Below, one piece after another: positions 34,931 through 45,862 of a stretch of DNA of 64,000 bases; position 1 is the stretch's first letter, and each line of letters starts with the position of its first letter. The stretch lies in NCBI GenBank assembly GCA_037179385.1, contig CM074187.1, forward strand, positions 10,541,450 through 10,605,449, in the 5' to 3' direction. Under the pieces are notes generated by a model. That model was not told the DNA's origin. It made no database searches and saw nothing but the letters and a program-made list of their open reading frames with translations. A program made the position numbers and the translations under genes. The stretch is from Holothuria scabra (Eukaryota; Echinodermata; Holothuroidea; Aspidochirotida; Holothuriidae).

Positions 34931-37900
34931 TCCATCTAACCTTACATATAACCTGTAAAAAATTGAAATTGTGGGGTTTTATTGGCCTGATTATGTTCCT
35001 TTTTTGAGACCATTACCAAGTAGACTTTGCTGATTGCATTCGTAACTTACTTTTTATTATATCACCAGGATTGTTTTATAGGGGTACTTTCTCTATTGGG
35101 GCAACACCTCTTTCTCTCTCTTGTCTTCACCCGTGACAGCCTCATGGCCAAGGCCCATACTGTAACAGGAATGTCGCCTTATCGGTCTACGTTCCCATCA
35201 TTAACACTCAATTAGTCTTGTTTTCAGTCGTTTCAGACCAAAGTTTAACTTTTCTTTACCATTAAATAAATGGTAATGTATCGTAACAAATTGATAAGCA
35301 AACACGGTATGATTTCTTGTATATTTGATCTCTGCTTTGTGAAGACGTTTTGGACTCGTAATTTTAGCATGCAGTACTTGCCTCTTCCCAATAGTAATGA
35401 CTTATACACACTAAACACAATGGTTATAGGAAATAGCCAAGTACCTATGGTTTGTAAACATGTTTACAAATTAAGGGCAACAATGCGTTAAGAAATGCTT
35501 CCTTCTTTAACGCTGTTTTAGGGTGAAAAACTAAAAATTAATACTCACAATTGTAAATGCAGCCTGTATTAGTGTCTTGCCTTGATCCTTTTTATAAACC
35601 GTTAATATTTAATGAACATATAATACATTAAAGAATTCTTGAGTAATCTGTCAATGTTTTCCTATTACGTCCAATAAGTCGGAAACATCGAAACTTCTGA
35701 GTACTTTTCATTCAATTCACAATACGGACAGACAAACACATGACACCAAGCTACAAGGGCAAGGTGTAAATTTATGTCATATTTAGAAGAAAGGAATTTG
35801 GGCTTTAGCTACATGTACCTTAACAATGTATATATGTCACTATACGGGTGTAGCATATTCCTGTATTGGAACAAACCTAATTCAATTATGAACTTATGAA
35901 CTACAGCAGTGACCAAGGCTTTCGAAAATGATGTCTTTAAAGGGGTATATTGAGTTGATAACAGTAACTTTAGGAGGCTGGTCAAGGGAGTAGTACAACA
36001 TGACAAAACACATTATTCAGTTTTTAGCCAGGTTTCACATCCAATTGTTACCAAAAGATGAACAGTTTGAATATATTTTATACGCTTACTTGTAACGGTT
36101 TAGTGCATAATTTGAAGGATATTTTTTATGAACCGGATTAAATTGTCAATAACTCATTAAACATTTATCTGCATGTAGAGTTATGGTGAAAATTGTCTAA
36201 GGTTGATCGTTTGTTATGAGTATGTGAAGAAAACTCAATGTGTCGCTTTAAGTTTAATGTTTCTTTCTCTCTTTTTCTGATGTGTTGGTGTTGAGTTCCA
36301 TTTACTTTCTTTTTGCAGGCACCTGATAAAGTCTATAGGCATAATGGGAATCCAGTTACGTCAGGTTAATTCCCGGGGCAGACCCAGGGTTTTCAGAAGG
36401 TCCGGAGCACACTTTATGAAGGCAAGCTCGAATCTGGCTGGGGAGGGGGTTCTTAATGAGGCACTTCAATCAACAAGCTTTTCTTACAGAAGGTTTAAAA
36501 TTTTCTCAGCAACAATATAGAAATATGGACCATACTGAATCATCATCTGACAAATTTGATAATTCAAGATTTTATGTCATTATGACATCGTATCACATGA
36601 CTGTTTAGCATATTTTAATTTTACAACAAGCAATCTTGATGTATTCTGATCTCGATAAGTGATGAATAGTAATGCTAGTCAAGTAATGTTAATTACAGAG
36701 TTGCAAAAAAGTGGATACATTTGAAGATAGAAGAAATGAACTTAAATAAGAGCCGTAGATAAACCAAATAATAAAATAAGAATTGGAAAAAATAATGTCT
36801 ACTAGTCATAATCAATGATTATTATAGAAAAAAAAATTACTTATAACAAAGAATTCCGGAAATCTAAGTTAGCCACGAACCGCTTGTTTGATTTAGAGGA
36901 AGTTATGTCCTGGCTCGGTATTGCTTCTTACCGGGATGTATGGGCAGAAAGGTGTTAGTGGTTTGCTAGTACCCTGGCTCTATAAACTTCTATGATGAAC
37001 ATAAAGTGATTGGCAGACATTAAGGCTGTAGGGTTTTATTCAAGGTGTCGCATATAGAATATTTTATGTACACATTGACATCAAACTAGGTCAGCTGTCA
37101 TGTAGATGCATAACCTTCTAACGAGAGTGGTGGCATGTATTGTATTGGTGCTACATGCACCAATAGCCCACTCACTAGAAGCTCCCGGCTTATCACACAC
37201 TTCAGTAAATAAAGACATCAGTTATCTGATTAGAAATTATGTTTCCAAGCGTTACAGAAAAGTATGTAGACTACCTAAGGGTTACTTGACAAAGGAGTTT
37301 CATTGTCTTATAAACGAAACTACCATTCAAACAGAAACAATGTTATTCTTTGGTTCACGAGAGCCCACCCCCCCCCCCCCCCAATAACCCTCGGTACCTA
37401 TGACATCAGAATCCACTCCCCTCAAAGCAGTCGTCCACTTATAATAGGTTTATACTGATGAAATGTGGTTTAAACTTCCACAGCCTTTCGATGCCACTAA
37501 ATCTCTTGAACAAAACGAGAAAAAATCAGACAAGACAATTTGGGGCTTCATCTCGGTTCCCTCCTTTTTGGTCGCTTCATTTGAACGTTTTCACATCTTC
37601 GGTACAAAGTTTATATATCATACTAGTGGTTGCTAATGCCAAGATATACCATAACAGTATCTAATGTCTTTTTAACAGCACGCCTCCTACATAGATTCCA
37701 CACTCAGGGGGATTTGAACACTGCAACCACATGATTAGCCCCCTTTTGTAAATCTCTGGACCAGTAGAGGGTTATACCAGGGAGCGAAACGCCTTTTCAC
37801 CTCCCTGGTTATACTAATTTTTTTGTAATAACTACTTATAGAAATGAGAGAAACGTGAAGTGATTATAATTTTACACATTACCGTATATTCTTACACTAT

Positions 37901-39289
37901 AAAATACATTCCTCATTTTGTTTATAAAGTGTTAGCTATCTATATAATTCAAAAGTTCAAGAGCCTTTTTTCGAAAACGTCCTTTTAGGTGACGATTATT
38001 GCAAATTTAGACGAGGAGGTATTTTTACAATTTATCCTGAAAGATGTATAGTTAAATTCGTTTAAACGCTCAATTCTCACTTTATACTAACCTAGTTTGG
38101 GGAAGAAGCGTGATGAATGTCAGAAAAAGTAAACTTTTATTATCACACAGAAAGTTCAACATTTCTACTATCAACTCTCTCACACAGTTATATTGGAGAT
38201 GTTGTAATGAGAACTTTGTAGTGAAGTAGAGTGGGCCTAAAAAACGTTTTGTTAGGTCTATAAAAGTCACTGGCTTATTTTACATTAATACATTCATATT
38301 AAATTGTATTAGAAGTGGCAATGAAGAGATTTATTGCGAGTCATTGCCATAAATGAGCTCTTTATATCCACTTTCAAGACACGTTCAGCTATAAGGTGTA
38401 GATGCAGATGAACTAAAAGTCCCTCTGGCAGAGAAGATGGGGTAAGTTCTGGGCCTATTTTCTGATTTGTTACAACTATTGTGGGAGGAAGGGCAGACTT
38501 TGTGTTAAGGGCCGAGGTGCGGTTGCCATCTTAGCAAAATCTTCCTTCCTCAACCCTTTACACCACGCCTTTAAATGGCTCCAAGTATGTTTGTTTTGTT
38601 TTTTTTTTAAACTGAAAGCATGTAGTCCTATTTTCAAACAATGAGACATTTTTAAGAGAAAATACACACTATCAGTTTGGTATACAAAATATGTTTTATT
38701 CTGTATTTTGGATGAGTAAACACATGTTGACGGATACATGAAAGTGTTTAGCTTAGACGATGAAAAGGTAATATGATTTAATCCAATATGTTTAGCTCAT
38801 TGAGTTCCGACTTTTAAACTATAAAAGTGATTAAAAACATGGCAGAGCACTTGAAAAGTTTCGATTACTCTTCTATAGCCTATTAGTCAGTATTTATAAA
38901 GAGCCTTCATAAGTAGCCCACACTTCATTTTTTAATGAATAAGATCCGGAATTGATGTAATACTAGAACACTATACTTGTTGGGTAACGCGTGACAGTAA
39001 AAAAAGAAAGACATTATTTTTTGTTTAAATGCATTGGAGGGGACGATTAAGCAAAGATTTTATTTTCATATGTGAAAGAAAACCCAAGTCTACACAGTGT
39101 GGTGAGATTCCCATCTAAAATGGGACATGTATTTCTCGACGTATCAGTAAATTTAGTCACTACGTTTGTTTTCCATAGTGAGTTTGAGGGCAATAGAAGT
39201 TACACCAATTCCTCACATTGGCAAGGAATGCTTTGTTTCTCCTTGTTTTTGTTTTTTTTTCAGACTGTTGTGTTGACCTTGACGTTAAT
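34931..39289. other. Long intergenic stretch, no gene seen; one hairpin and a C15 tract
   Basis: A hairpin CCAGGGAG (37777-37784) / CTCCCTGG (37801-37808) belongs to the set at 17.9 kb. C15 at 37368-37382. The 93-codon frame at 37106 begins with a hydrophobic stretch like a signal peptide but runs into the poly-C tract as Pro codons and is not a credible gene. Confidence 0.35.
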
Positions 39290-39590
39290 AAGAATAGGGC
39301 CCTTGAGTGAAATGCAAAGTTTGTAAAATTCTCATGTTATGCAATCATATTCTGATAATATTGGATTGTTGAGGAAAAAATTGGCTATAAATTTTTAAAG
39401 ACTGAAACAAACGACTATTCATTAATGTCGGGATGTGAGGTCATTTGTGCTTTCTTCAAGTTAACTTTTTTGTTTAATATGTTACAATTTTACCTGCTTA
39501 TATCTTGAGAATCACACATCAGATTTCAACTCAAATTTCACTGAGATGCTTAGAATAAGTACCCCTCTAATATATCAAAATTTAATGTGA
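39290..39590. repeat. Partial copy of the 44.7-kb long-arm element family
   Basis: GCTTTCTTCAAGTTAACTTT, then TTACCTGCTTATATCTTGAG and GAGATGCTTAGAATAAGTAC, follow the same order as the right arm at 45095-45240. A weak left arm is visible around 39318-39370. Diverged and non-coding. Confidence 0.45.
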
Positions 39591-39927
39591 CCGGAAATCC
39601 TTCTTTTAAAGAAACTTTAAATTTACACAGGTTTATACAGTTCCCAAAAAGCCCAGGAGAAGCAAAACCGAAGACTATGATTTTGCTTCTTGACTCTGTA
39701 GCCGACGTCGCAACTTTAACACATAATCGTTTGACCTGCCCAGCATTGTTTTATACGGAATGGTTTTTCTCAGTCTACAGGGCGAGGCTTTTTGCCGACC
39801 CCAGACCACTTTCGTATAGAGTTCAATACGCAAATTTCGTCCCGACTGACACCAAATATCTTTCCGATTTAGTTAGGTATCCCTCACCCGTACCATACGA
39901 CCACGCTGCCAATCCAAGGAAATAACA
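39591..39927 (+). other. Unidentified open segment between two inverted-repeat elements
   Basis: A plus frame of 112 codons (39587-39925) ends five bases before the right-hand element. It is less AT-rich than the surroundings. The peptide (for example LFADPRPLSY, TKYLSDLVRY) has an ordinary amino-acid mix rather than the Phe/Ile/Lys bias of chance frames here, but I recognise no domain. No clear acceptor or donor was found. It may be a host exon, a captured fragment or chance. Confidence 0.25.
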
Positions 39928-39932
39928 TTTAA

Positions 39933-41051
39933 GTGTACCTCAAGTCAAGGAATTAAAAAATTTATATTTAAGGGAATGAATTCTAAAAGTCCAACTCCCA
40001 TCTCCAAAGGACATTCCTGAGCTGAAATGTAAAATGTTGAAGTTTATTCACTCAAATTAAAGGTGGTGTAGCATGTCAGCAAAATAACCTGACTTCATTG
40101 GGCAGTTAAGGAGTGATTTTTTCAGGGAAAATCCGTTGGAATTGTTTTAATATCTTTAACGGTTCTCAAGATATGCCTGTTCAAAGTTCGAGTGTTTCTG
40201 AAGTAACTTTGCTTATGCAAAAATAATGATGTGAAGTGTTACACATTGTTGACATTTCTTTTGTTAACCCTATATTATTTATATCTTAATTTCTCAGCAA
40301 ATAGGTGTGGCAGTTGTTACTGTTTATTTCAAGGACACAATTTACACTTTCATAGTCAAACACTGGGGATAAACTAATGTTACAACTCTCCTTGAAATGA
40401 AGATTGCAAAAAGAAAGGATAACATTAGCTATATATGGCATATACCTCTCATGACATCACAAGATTTGCATATTGAGCTCATATTTATTAATGATTAAGC
40501 GCTAAATTACTCTGTAAAATGGTCTATTTTTGACGGATTTTGATAGGTATTCCGGCGATTGTCTTGGTTTTTAATGCTTTTTACATCAAATATCCAATTC
40601 CGTCATTTTTATGTTACACCATCTTTAAAATGGTACATTGTGAAAAAAATTGTGGTGTCATTGTTGTACTGCACAAAGTGTAATCTTTGTGTTTCTTTAT
40701 TTTTCTGAAAGTTACTGCACCTTTTACCCAGGTGTGATAGCACTCTTACTCTTATGGGGTGATGTTATTCATTAATTCCTCTCTGAGCAACATGCCATGC
40801 AAGTAAACAGGAAGTCTCCTAGATTATAACCAAATTTTTAATTTTAAAGAGAAACAAAGCAGAAAATGCGAGTTTTACAACAAGAAGTCACAGATTATTG
40901 CGCAATGGACCAATTTGTTTTAAGTGAATAAACCTCAACATTTTATATCTCAGCGCGGAATTATCCCATGAAGATGTGATTTGGACTGTTAGAATTCATT
41001 TTTTCATCTTCTTCAAAAGAATAGTTTTGATTTTTTTTACCTGAGGTACAC
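39933..41051. mobile_element. Long-TIR element with TTTAA flanks, family E, carrying a nested element
   Basis: The left end GTGTACCTCAAG is the inverse of the right end CTGAGGTACAC, and TTTAA flanks both sides (39928-39932, 41052-41056). Arms of at least 130 bases match with divergence (for example AATGAATTCTAAAAGTCCAA and its partner AATGAATTCTAACAGTCCAA). Without the insertion at 40061-40624 the unit would be about 550 bp and nearly all inverted repeat. It is non-coding. A relative is at about 51205-51740. Confidence 0.7.
40061..40624. mobile_element. Nested element with TTAA target duplication
   Basis: Ends AGGTGGTGTAGCAT and ATGTTACACCATCT are inverse copies with two mismatches, directly flanked by TTAA (40057-40060 and 40625-40628). 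It interrupts the left arm of the family E element. It is 564 bp and non-coding. TTAA duplication is typical of piggyBac and Kolobok elements (established); assignment to either is inference. Confidence 0.7.
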
Positions 41052-41056
41052 TTTAA

Positions 41057-42894
41057 AGAGCATAAGAAGTCGCCCAAAACTTATTTTGAAACTATGGTTA
41101 TGATATTCTCATATATTTTCTAATATTTGGAACAGAAATAAAACATTTTTAAGGTTACCCAATAAGTATCCTTCTCAATGTGAAGTTTAGAATTGGTTAT
41201 GAAAATTATGTAACATGATACCCATGAGCCATTCATGAGGTAGAATACCCGGGTGCATCTTATCCAAACTGGAGTGACTGTGATCTTCCCTTTCATACAT
41301 ATACGTAAGGACGCCAGAGGGGATTATTTTTAGACCAGGTGTATTTCTTGATGCTGAAGTCTGTAAATTTCCACATCAAAAATGGAGTTTATCATCACTC
41401 CCTGTGTCACCTTTTCGCCCTTTATCTATTCAAAAAACACGATCGGGGCTTTCTCACGTAGACTATCTAGGCCACATGATTCCTAAACATCATAAAATAA
41501 ATTCTTTTATGGTCCGTTACTTTTTCTCTCTGTTCTACCATTCCTTTCAACATGGATGAATTTTTCACAAGTTGAAAAATACCTTTTTTGTTCATACTAA
41601 AAAAGAGGGGGAAAAGGCAGTCTCGCCAAACATAACTTTGTGACGAGTGACAAGACCAATTTCAGACAAAAGTTGGTTTAAAACTTGGTCGTCACATAGA
41701 GTTCATATAAAAGTGCATGTCACACTTAAAGGTAAAATTACTAACAAATATGCCGAAAGCAATAACCATATTCTTGCATGATTTAAGAGAGAAAACTTCA
41801 GAGAAAATAAATGAAAACTTTGGCGGTCTTTCCGCTGAGTAACTTTATCATTGCTAGAGCTAAAAAGTGTGATTTTGATTTACTCGAGATGGGGAACTTT
41901 CTCAAATTAGGTAATACATCTTTTACATAAGGTAAAGCAACATGTTTACATGAAAATGATTTCGGCTCTTGTAGTTTAAGATTTCATAAAGTCAGTTCCA
42001 GCAGTAGTGGTGCATTACACTTTGCGTTTGTTAAGTTGAAGCACGAGTGGGGGAAGTAATATTGATTTATATTTGCCAACTGATGCGCGGTGATGCCTAC
42101 TGCTTTGGAAAGGTGTAGCAATGATATACACATGTTCGCACGTCATACCGCCGTAAGATAATAATGTTAGACATCACTTCATCCCCCCCAAAAACTGAAA
42201 CTAAGAAGAAAATTTACGAGATTTGTATGTAGAGCATGTACAGAATTGTAAACTTATAAGATCATTGGGACCTGTTGTTTAAGTTTACTTCGGGAAGGTT
42301 TTCATATTGGATGATGTAAAGACACTCTGCGGAAACTATAAAAAGAAATACAAGGGGAATAATTTATGACTTAGCTGCAGTAGGATAAGATAAGTCGCGT
42401 CTTAAAAAATTGAGATCAGTTTAATGTTATCTTTTCTCCTGACCTACATTACAGAAGCTTGGAAAGACCGGGAAAGTCGATAGAGGTATGCTTGTTACCT
42501 TATTCAATTAACTTAATCGAACAATGTCTAGGCTTAAACTGGGTATCCCTTAGAATAAAAAAAAATGCCTTGGTGAATTCAAAAGGGTCATTCCCGACGA
42601 CAATTTTATGCAATGAATTTTAGGTAAAAGAAAAAGTTTCATCAACCCCTCGAGCTTTGAACCATTTTAGGAAATGTATTTTATTGATTGTTTTAATGTT
42701 GTCACTGTGAAATATGTTCACTACGAACCACCGTAGCAATTCTCTGTGTCATATTATGATACGGTAGCGCTGTTTACTGCATTTGAGTTACATTAGCAGA
42801 TCCCAGTGGTTTAAAATAAGTTTTAGTGCAATGAAAATGAGATTCAGTTTCCTGTTGCATTCATCTCCCTCACTCTTATAATCAGAAGAGGTTA
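41057..42894. other. Intergenic, no gene seen
   Basis: 41065-41100 begins GTCGCCCAAAACTTATTTTG, a possible fragment of repeat family B. The rest is AT-rich without recognisable content. Confidence 0.3.
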
Positions 42895-43170
42895 ACTCGA
42901 CTTGATTTTAGGGTGAAAATTATAAATTTCACTCCAAAAGAGCGGAAATTTACTTCAGAAAGAGTGAAGTTCACTCCAAAAGAGCCCAGTTCCATTCTTG
43001 ACGGAATGCCTTCAGGAACCACTCTTACAAAAAGTTATCTCTGAAAGCAGAAGAGTGAAGTTTCTCTTTTTCGTGGAGTGAAAATTACTTTTTGAAGTGA
43101 ATTTTACTAATTTTGGAGTTAATTAAGACTTTTATAGAGTCAATTCACACCTTTCACTCTGCCAGATAGT
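42895..43170. repeat. Dispersed CACTC/GAGTG repeat, long copy
   Basis: Repeated words: TTTCACTCCAAAAGAGC, AGAGTGAAGTTCACTCC, AGAGTGAAGTTTCTC, TGGAGTGAAAATTAC, TTTCACTCT. Alternating direct and inverted copies give several small palindromes. Immediately next to a hAT-like MITE. Non-coding. Confidence 0.5.
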
Positions 43171-43204
43171 TACTAAGTTCACTCTTGTTTTTAGAGAGCA
43201 CCCC

Positions 43205-43481
43205 ATGGGCGTCCGCAGAAAAAAGTCTGGGGGACAAAATTTCTAGGGGGGGCAAAACCTCCGAGTCACCATGAATTGGAATGAAACGTGCGAAAATTTC
43301 AGCCCAAAATGCCTCCCAGATCGCCGGATATGGCATTTCTAAAGCCTATTTTTGGCATAGAAACCTGGAAAACACGTTTTGTTCGGGTTTTTGCTTTGAT
43401 TTTTATACCCTTTTTTCAAACTTTTTATTTTCCAGGGGGACAAGTGCCCCCCCCCCTTGCCCTTACCTGCGGACGCCCATT
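43205..43481. mobile_element. hAT-like MITE with perfect 8-bp target duplication
   Basis: The ends ATGGGCGTCCGCAG (43205-43218) and CTGCGGACGCCCAT (43467-43480) are perfect inverse copies. AGCACCCC flanks both sides (43197-43204 and 43482-43489). About 277 bp with internal G- and C-rich blocks, including C10 at 43447-43456. Open frames of 60-74 codons on both strands lie inside and are products of the repeat. The 8-bp duplication suggests hAT; the exact duplication implies a fairly recent insertion. Confidence 0.8.
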
Positions 43482-43489
43482 AGCACCCC

Positions 43490-44720
43490 TATAAGGAAAG
43501 AATAAAATTAGAAAATATATATATTATAGCCGTCACTCTTATCTCTATTCTACGTTTCCCGCTATAACATCCATACTATTATACTATTAAAGTTGATGAA
43601 AGGACTCTTTTCAGATTGTCAAAGAAAATCATTAAATTATTCAGAAATGTGAACTTGTTCGATCATGCCCTTTCAATTATAGAACTGTTAAATGTCATTT
43701 TACATGTAGCTGGATCTGCCAAGATGAAAATTTAAAGTGACACACTGTTCTTTGATTTACGCTGCATTGTGGTTTTTTTTATTTTTCTTCTACCATTTAT
43801 TTCATTACCACCACAATGGTAGGAATATAATTCCAAGATAGAACTGATTGGCAGATTACATCGATTTGGCTCCACTGCAGTAGTCACGGATGACTCTAAA
43901 CCTCTCACATTAATCTACTTTTAGTTCTTTTTAATGTTTCTTTTGCTTTGAAATTCCGCCAAAAAACCTAAATACATGAACTTTTCGATGGCCTGGTTGT
44001 CTGAACGATGCAGTGTAATCGTTTTTTTCTCTCAGAGATAATAAAAGATTTCATTTAATACAATAAAAATACATAAAAAGTGCATCGAAAATAATCGGGT
44101 GAATTCACTGAATTACGTTTACGGCTTTTCGACACGATTTTAGTTTTATATATAACATATAAAGATGAAAAGAAAATTAAAACGAACAAGTTATCTTTAT
44201 AAATTATGTTTCTCCTCCCACAAAGTGACAGCAATTCGTTTTTATCACTTTACAAGGTTTCAGTGCATGTGTCTTGAAATCAGTTCTTAACTCAAAAAAG
44301 TAACAGTTCATGAACCATTCCACGACATAAAATAGTGAAAAAGAAAAGACTGAAATTCTTTAAAAAAAAAAATACGTAAATAAAAGAAAGGAAAAGAAAT
44401 ATTTAATTTTTCATTCTCATTGCAAAAATTATTCATAGTTTGGCCACATAATGATCTTTTGGGAATTAAAAAGTTATCGAACAGTACTGGTTAAATTGCA
44501 TGCCAGAAATGAAACTGTTAGGTTTCGTCCAACATTTTAAGAACATGTTTTGAAGTGGTAGTCAAAGCAAATAACAAACAATCAGACCTGAAAAAAATAA
44601 GTGAATCCGTTGCAGGCAATTTACTAAAGCGAAATGGTTGATTGAGAACTCTCATTGCAAAATCAGTCAATTTAACATCATCTCACGTTTTCAATATAAA
44701 CCACCCCCAAAACATTAATG
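43490..44720. other. Intergenic, no gene seen
   Basis: AT-rich with A and T runs; a short inverted pair ATTGTGGT/ACCACAAT near 43770-43815. Nothing else recognised. Confidence 0.3.
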
Positions 44721-45252
44721 GAATAGTCCAGAGCCAATTTTTTTTTGATTGAGCATTTTGGTAAAGGTTTGTTTATTTCTCATGTTCTGTTCTTGAGATA
44801 TTAGCGATTGAATGTAGTTAATTTTCTACATAGAATTAACTTAAGGAAGCAGGCGTGATGTCATGGATTCACACTGCAAGCCAATGTTTTGCTTTGATTT
44901 ATAATTTACCCCCAATTTTAGTCAACTTAACTATGATAAATTGATACCATAGGTGCATCCTGAGCAGTGGAAATTTTAAAACTCTATATTCCTTATGGCA
45001 AGATAGCCTCTGTAATCAATTCAAGGTCAAAATAAGAGGATGAAAAATAAAGAAAAACAAAACCTTTGCCAACAATGTGAATCCATGAAATCATGCCTGC
45101 TTTCTTCAAGTTCACTTTTTACAGAAAATTTGTCAACTTTAACTGCTAATACCTGAAGAACCAAACATGAGAAATGAATGGAACTTTTACCAGAATGCTT
45201 ACAAGATGTTCCTCTTAAAAATATCAAACATAAATTTAACTCTAGACTATTC
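44721..45252. mobile_element. Long-arm inverted-repeat element, family F, copy 1
   Basis: The left end GAATAGTCCAGAG is the inverse of the right end CTCTAGACTATTC. Arms of about 170-190 bases match with divergence (GCATTTTGGTAAAGG left; complement of right GCATTCTGGTAAAAG; both then run into CATTTCTCATGTT-like sequence and GCAGGCGTGATGTCATGGA). Non-coding. Relatives at 39.3 and 56.8 kb. Confidence 0.65.
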
Positions 45253-45457
45253 TTCTGAAAGTTCCAAGGTTAAAACTTACTGATATTTTATTGTGAGAAA
45301 AAGTGATGTAGAAGAATTTCATTTTGTCTTAGCACTGAGTTAATTTCATGAAAGGCTGAAAGGAAAGTAGCGTCCACAGAGTACAGTAGCGTAACTCCGG
45401 GGAAAAATAGTTGGGTCTGCACTGACCATTGCAAACAAAGTACCGTCATAGGTGCCA

Positions 45458-45862
45458 GAGTAGAGTAGACTAGAGTGGAGTGGAGTTAAGAAGAGTGGAG
45501 TAGTGAAGAGGAGAATAGAAGAGAGTAGAGTAGAATAAACTAGAGTGGAGTGGAGCAGAGAAGAGTAGAATAGAGTGGAGTGGAGTGGAGAAAGTGCAGT
45601 GGAGTAGAGTAAATTAGAGTGGAGTGGAGCAGAGAAGAGTAGAATAGAGTGGAGTGGAGTGGAGAAAGTGCAGTGGAGTAGAGTAAATTAGAGTGGAGTG
45701 GAGCAGAGAAGAGTAGAATAGAGTGGAGTGGAGTGGAGAAAGTGCAGTGGAGTAGAGTAAATAAGAGTGGAGTGGAGCAGAGAAGAGTAGAATAGAGTGG
45801 AGTGGAGTGGAGTAGAGTGGAGTGGAGAAAGTGCAGTGGAGTAGAGTAAATTAGAGTATACT
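45458..45862. repeat. Minisatellite, about 74-bp unit, five copies
   Basis: The marker AAATTA/AAACTA recurs at 45537, 45611, 45685, 45759 and 45848, a spacing of 74, 74, 74 and 89. The last gap contains an extra 15 bases. Each unit is built of 5-mers GAGTG and GAGTA (AGAGTGGAGTGGAGCAGAG, GAGAAAGTGCAGTGGAGTA). The copies are nearly identical in the middle and diverge at the left end. Frames through it (Ser-Thr-Pro-Leu-His repeats) are not genes. Confidence 0.92.

Noticed and set aside
37106..37387. Frame starting with a signal-peptide-like hydrophobic stretch
   Set aside because: It ends in codons from a poly-C tract, has no recognisable domain and no splice signals.
43154..43505. Overlapping 60-74-codon frames on both strands
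   Set aside because: They lie in the hAT-like MITE and its flank and resemble no protein.
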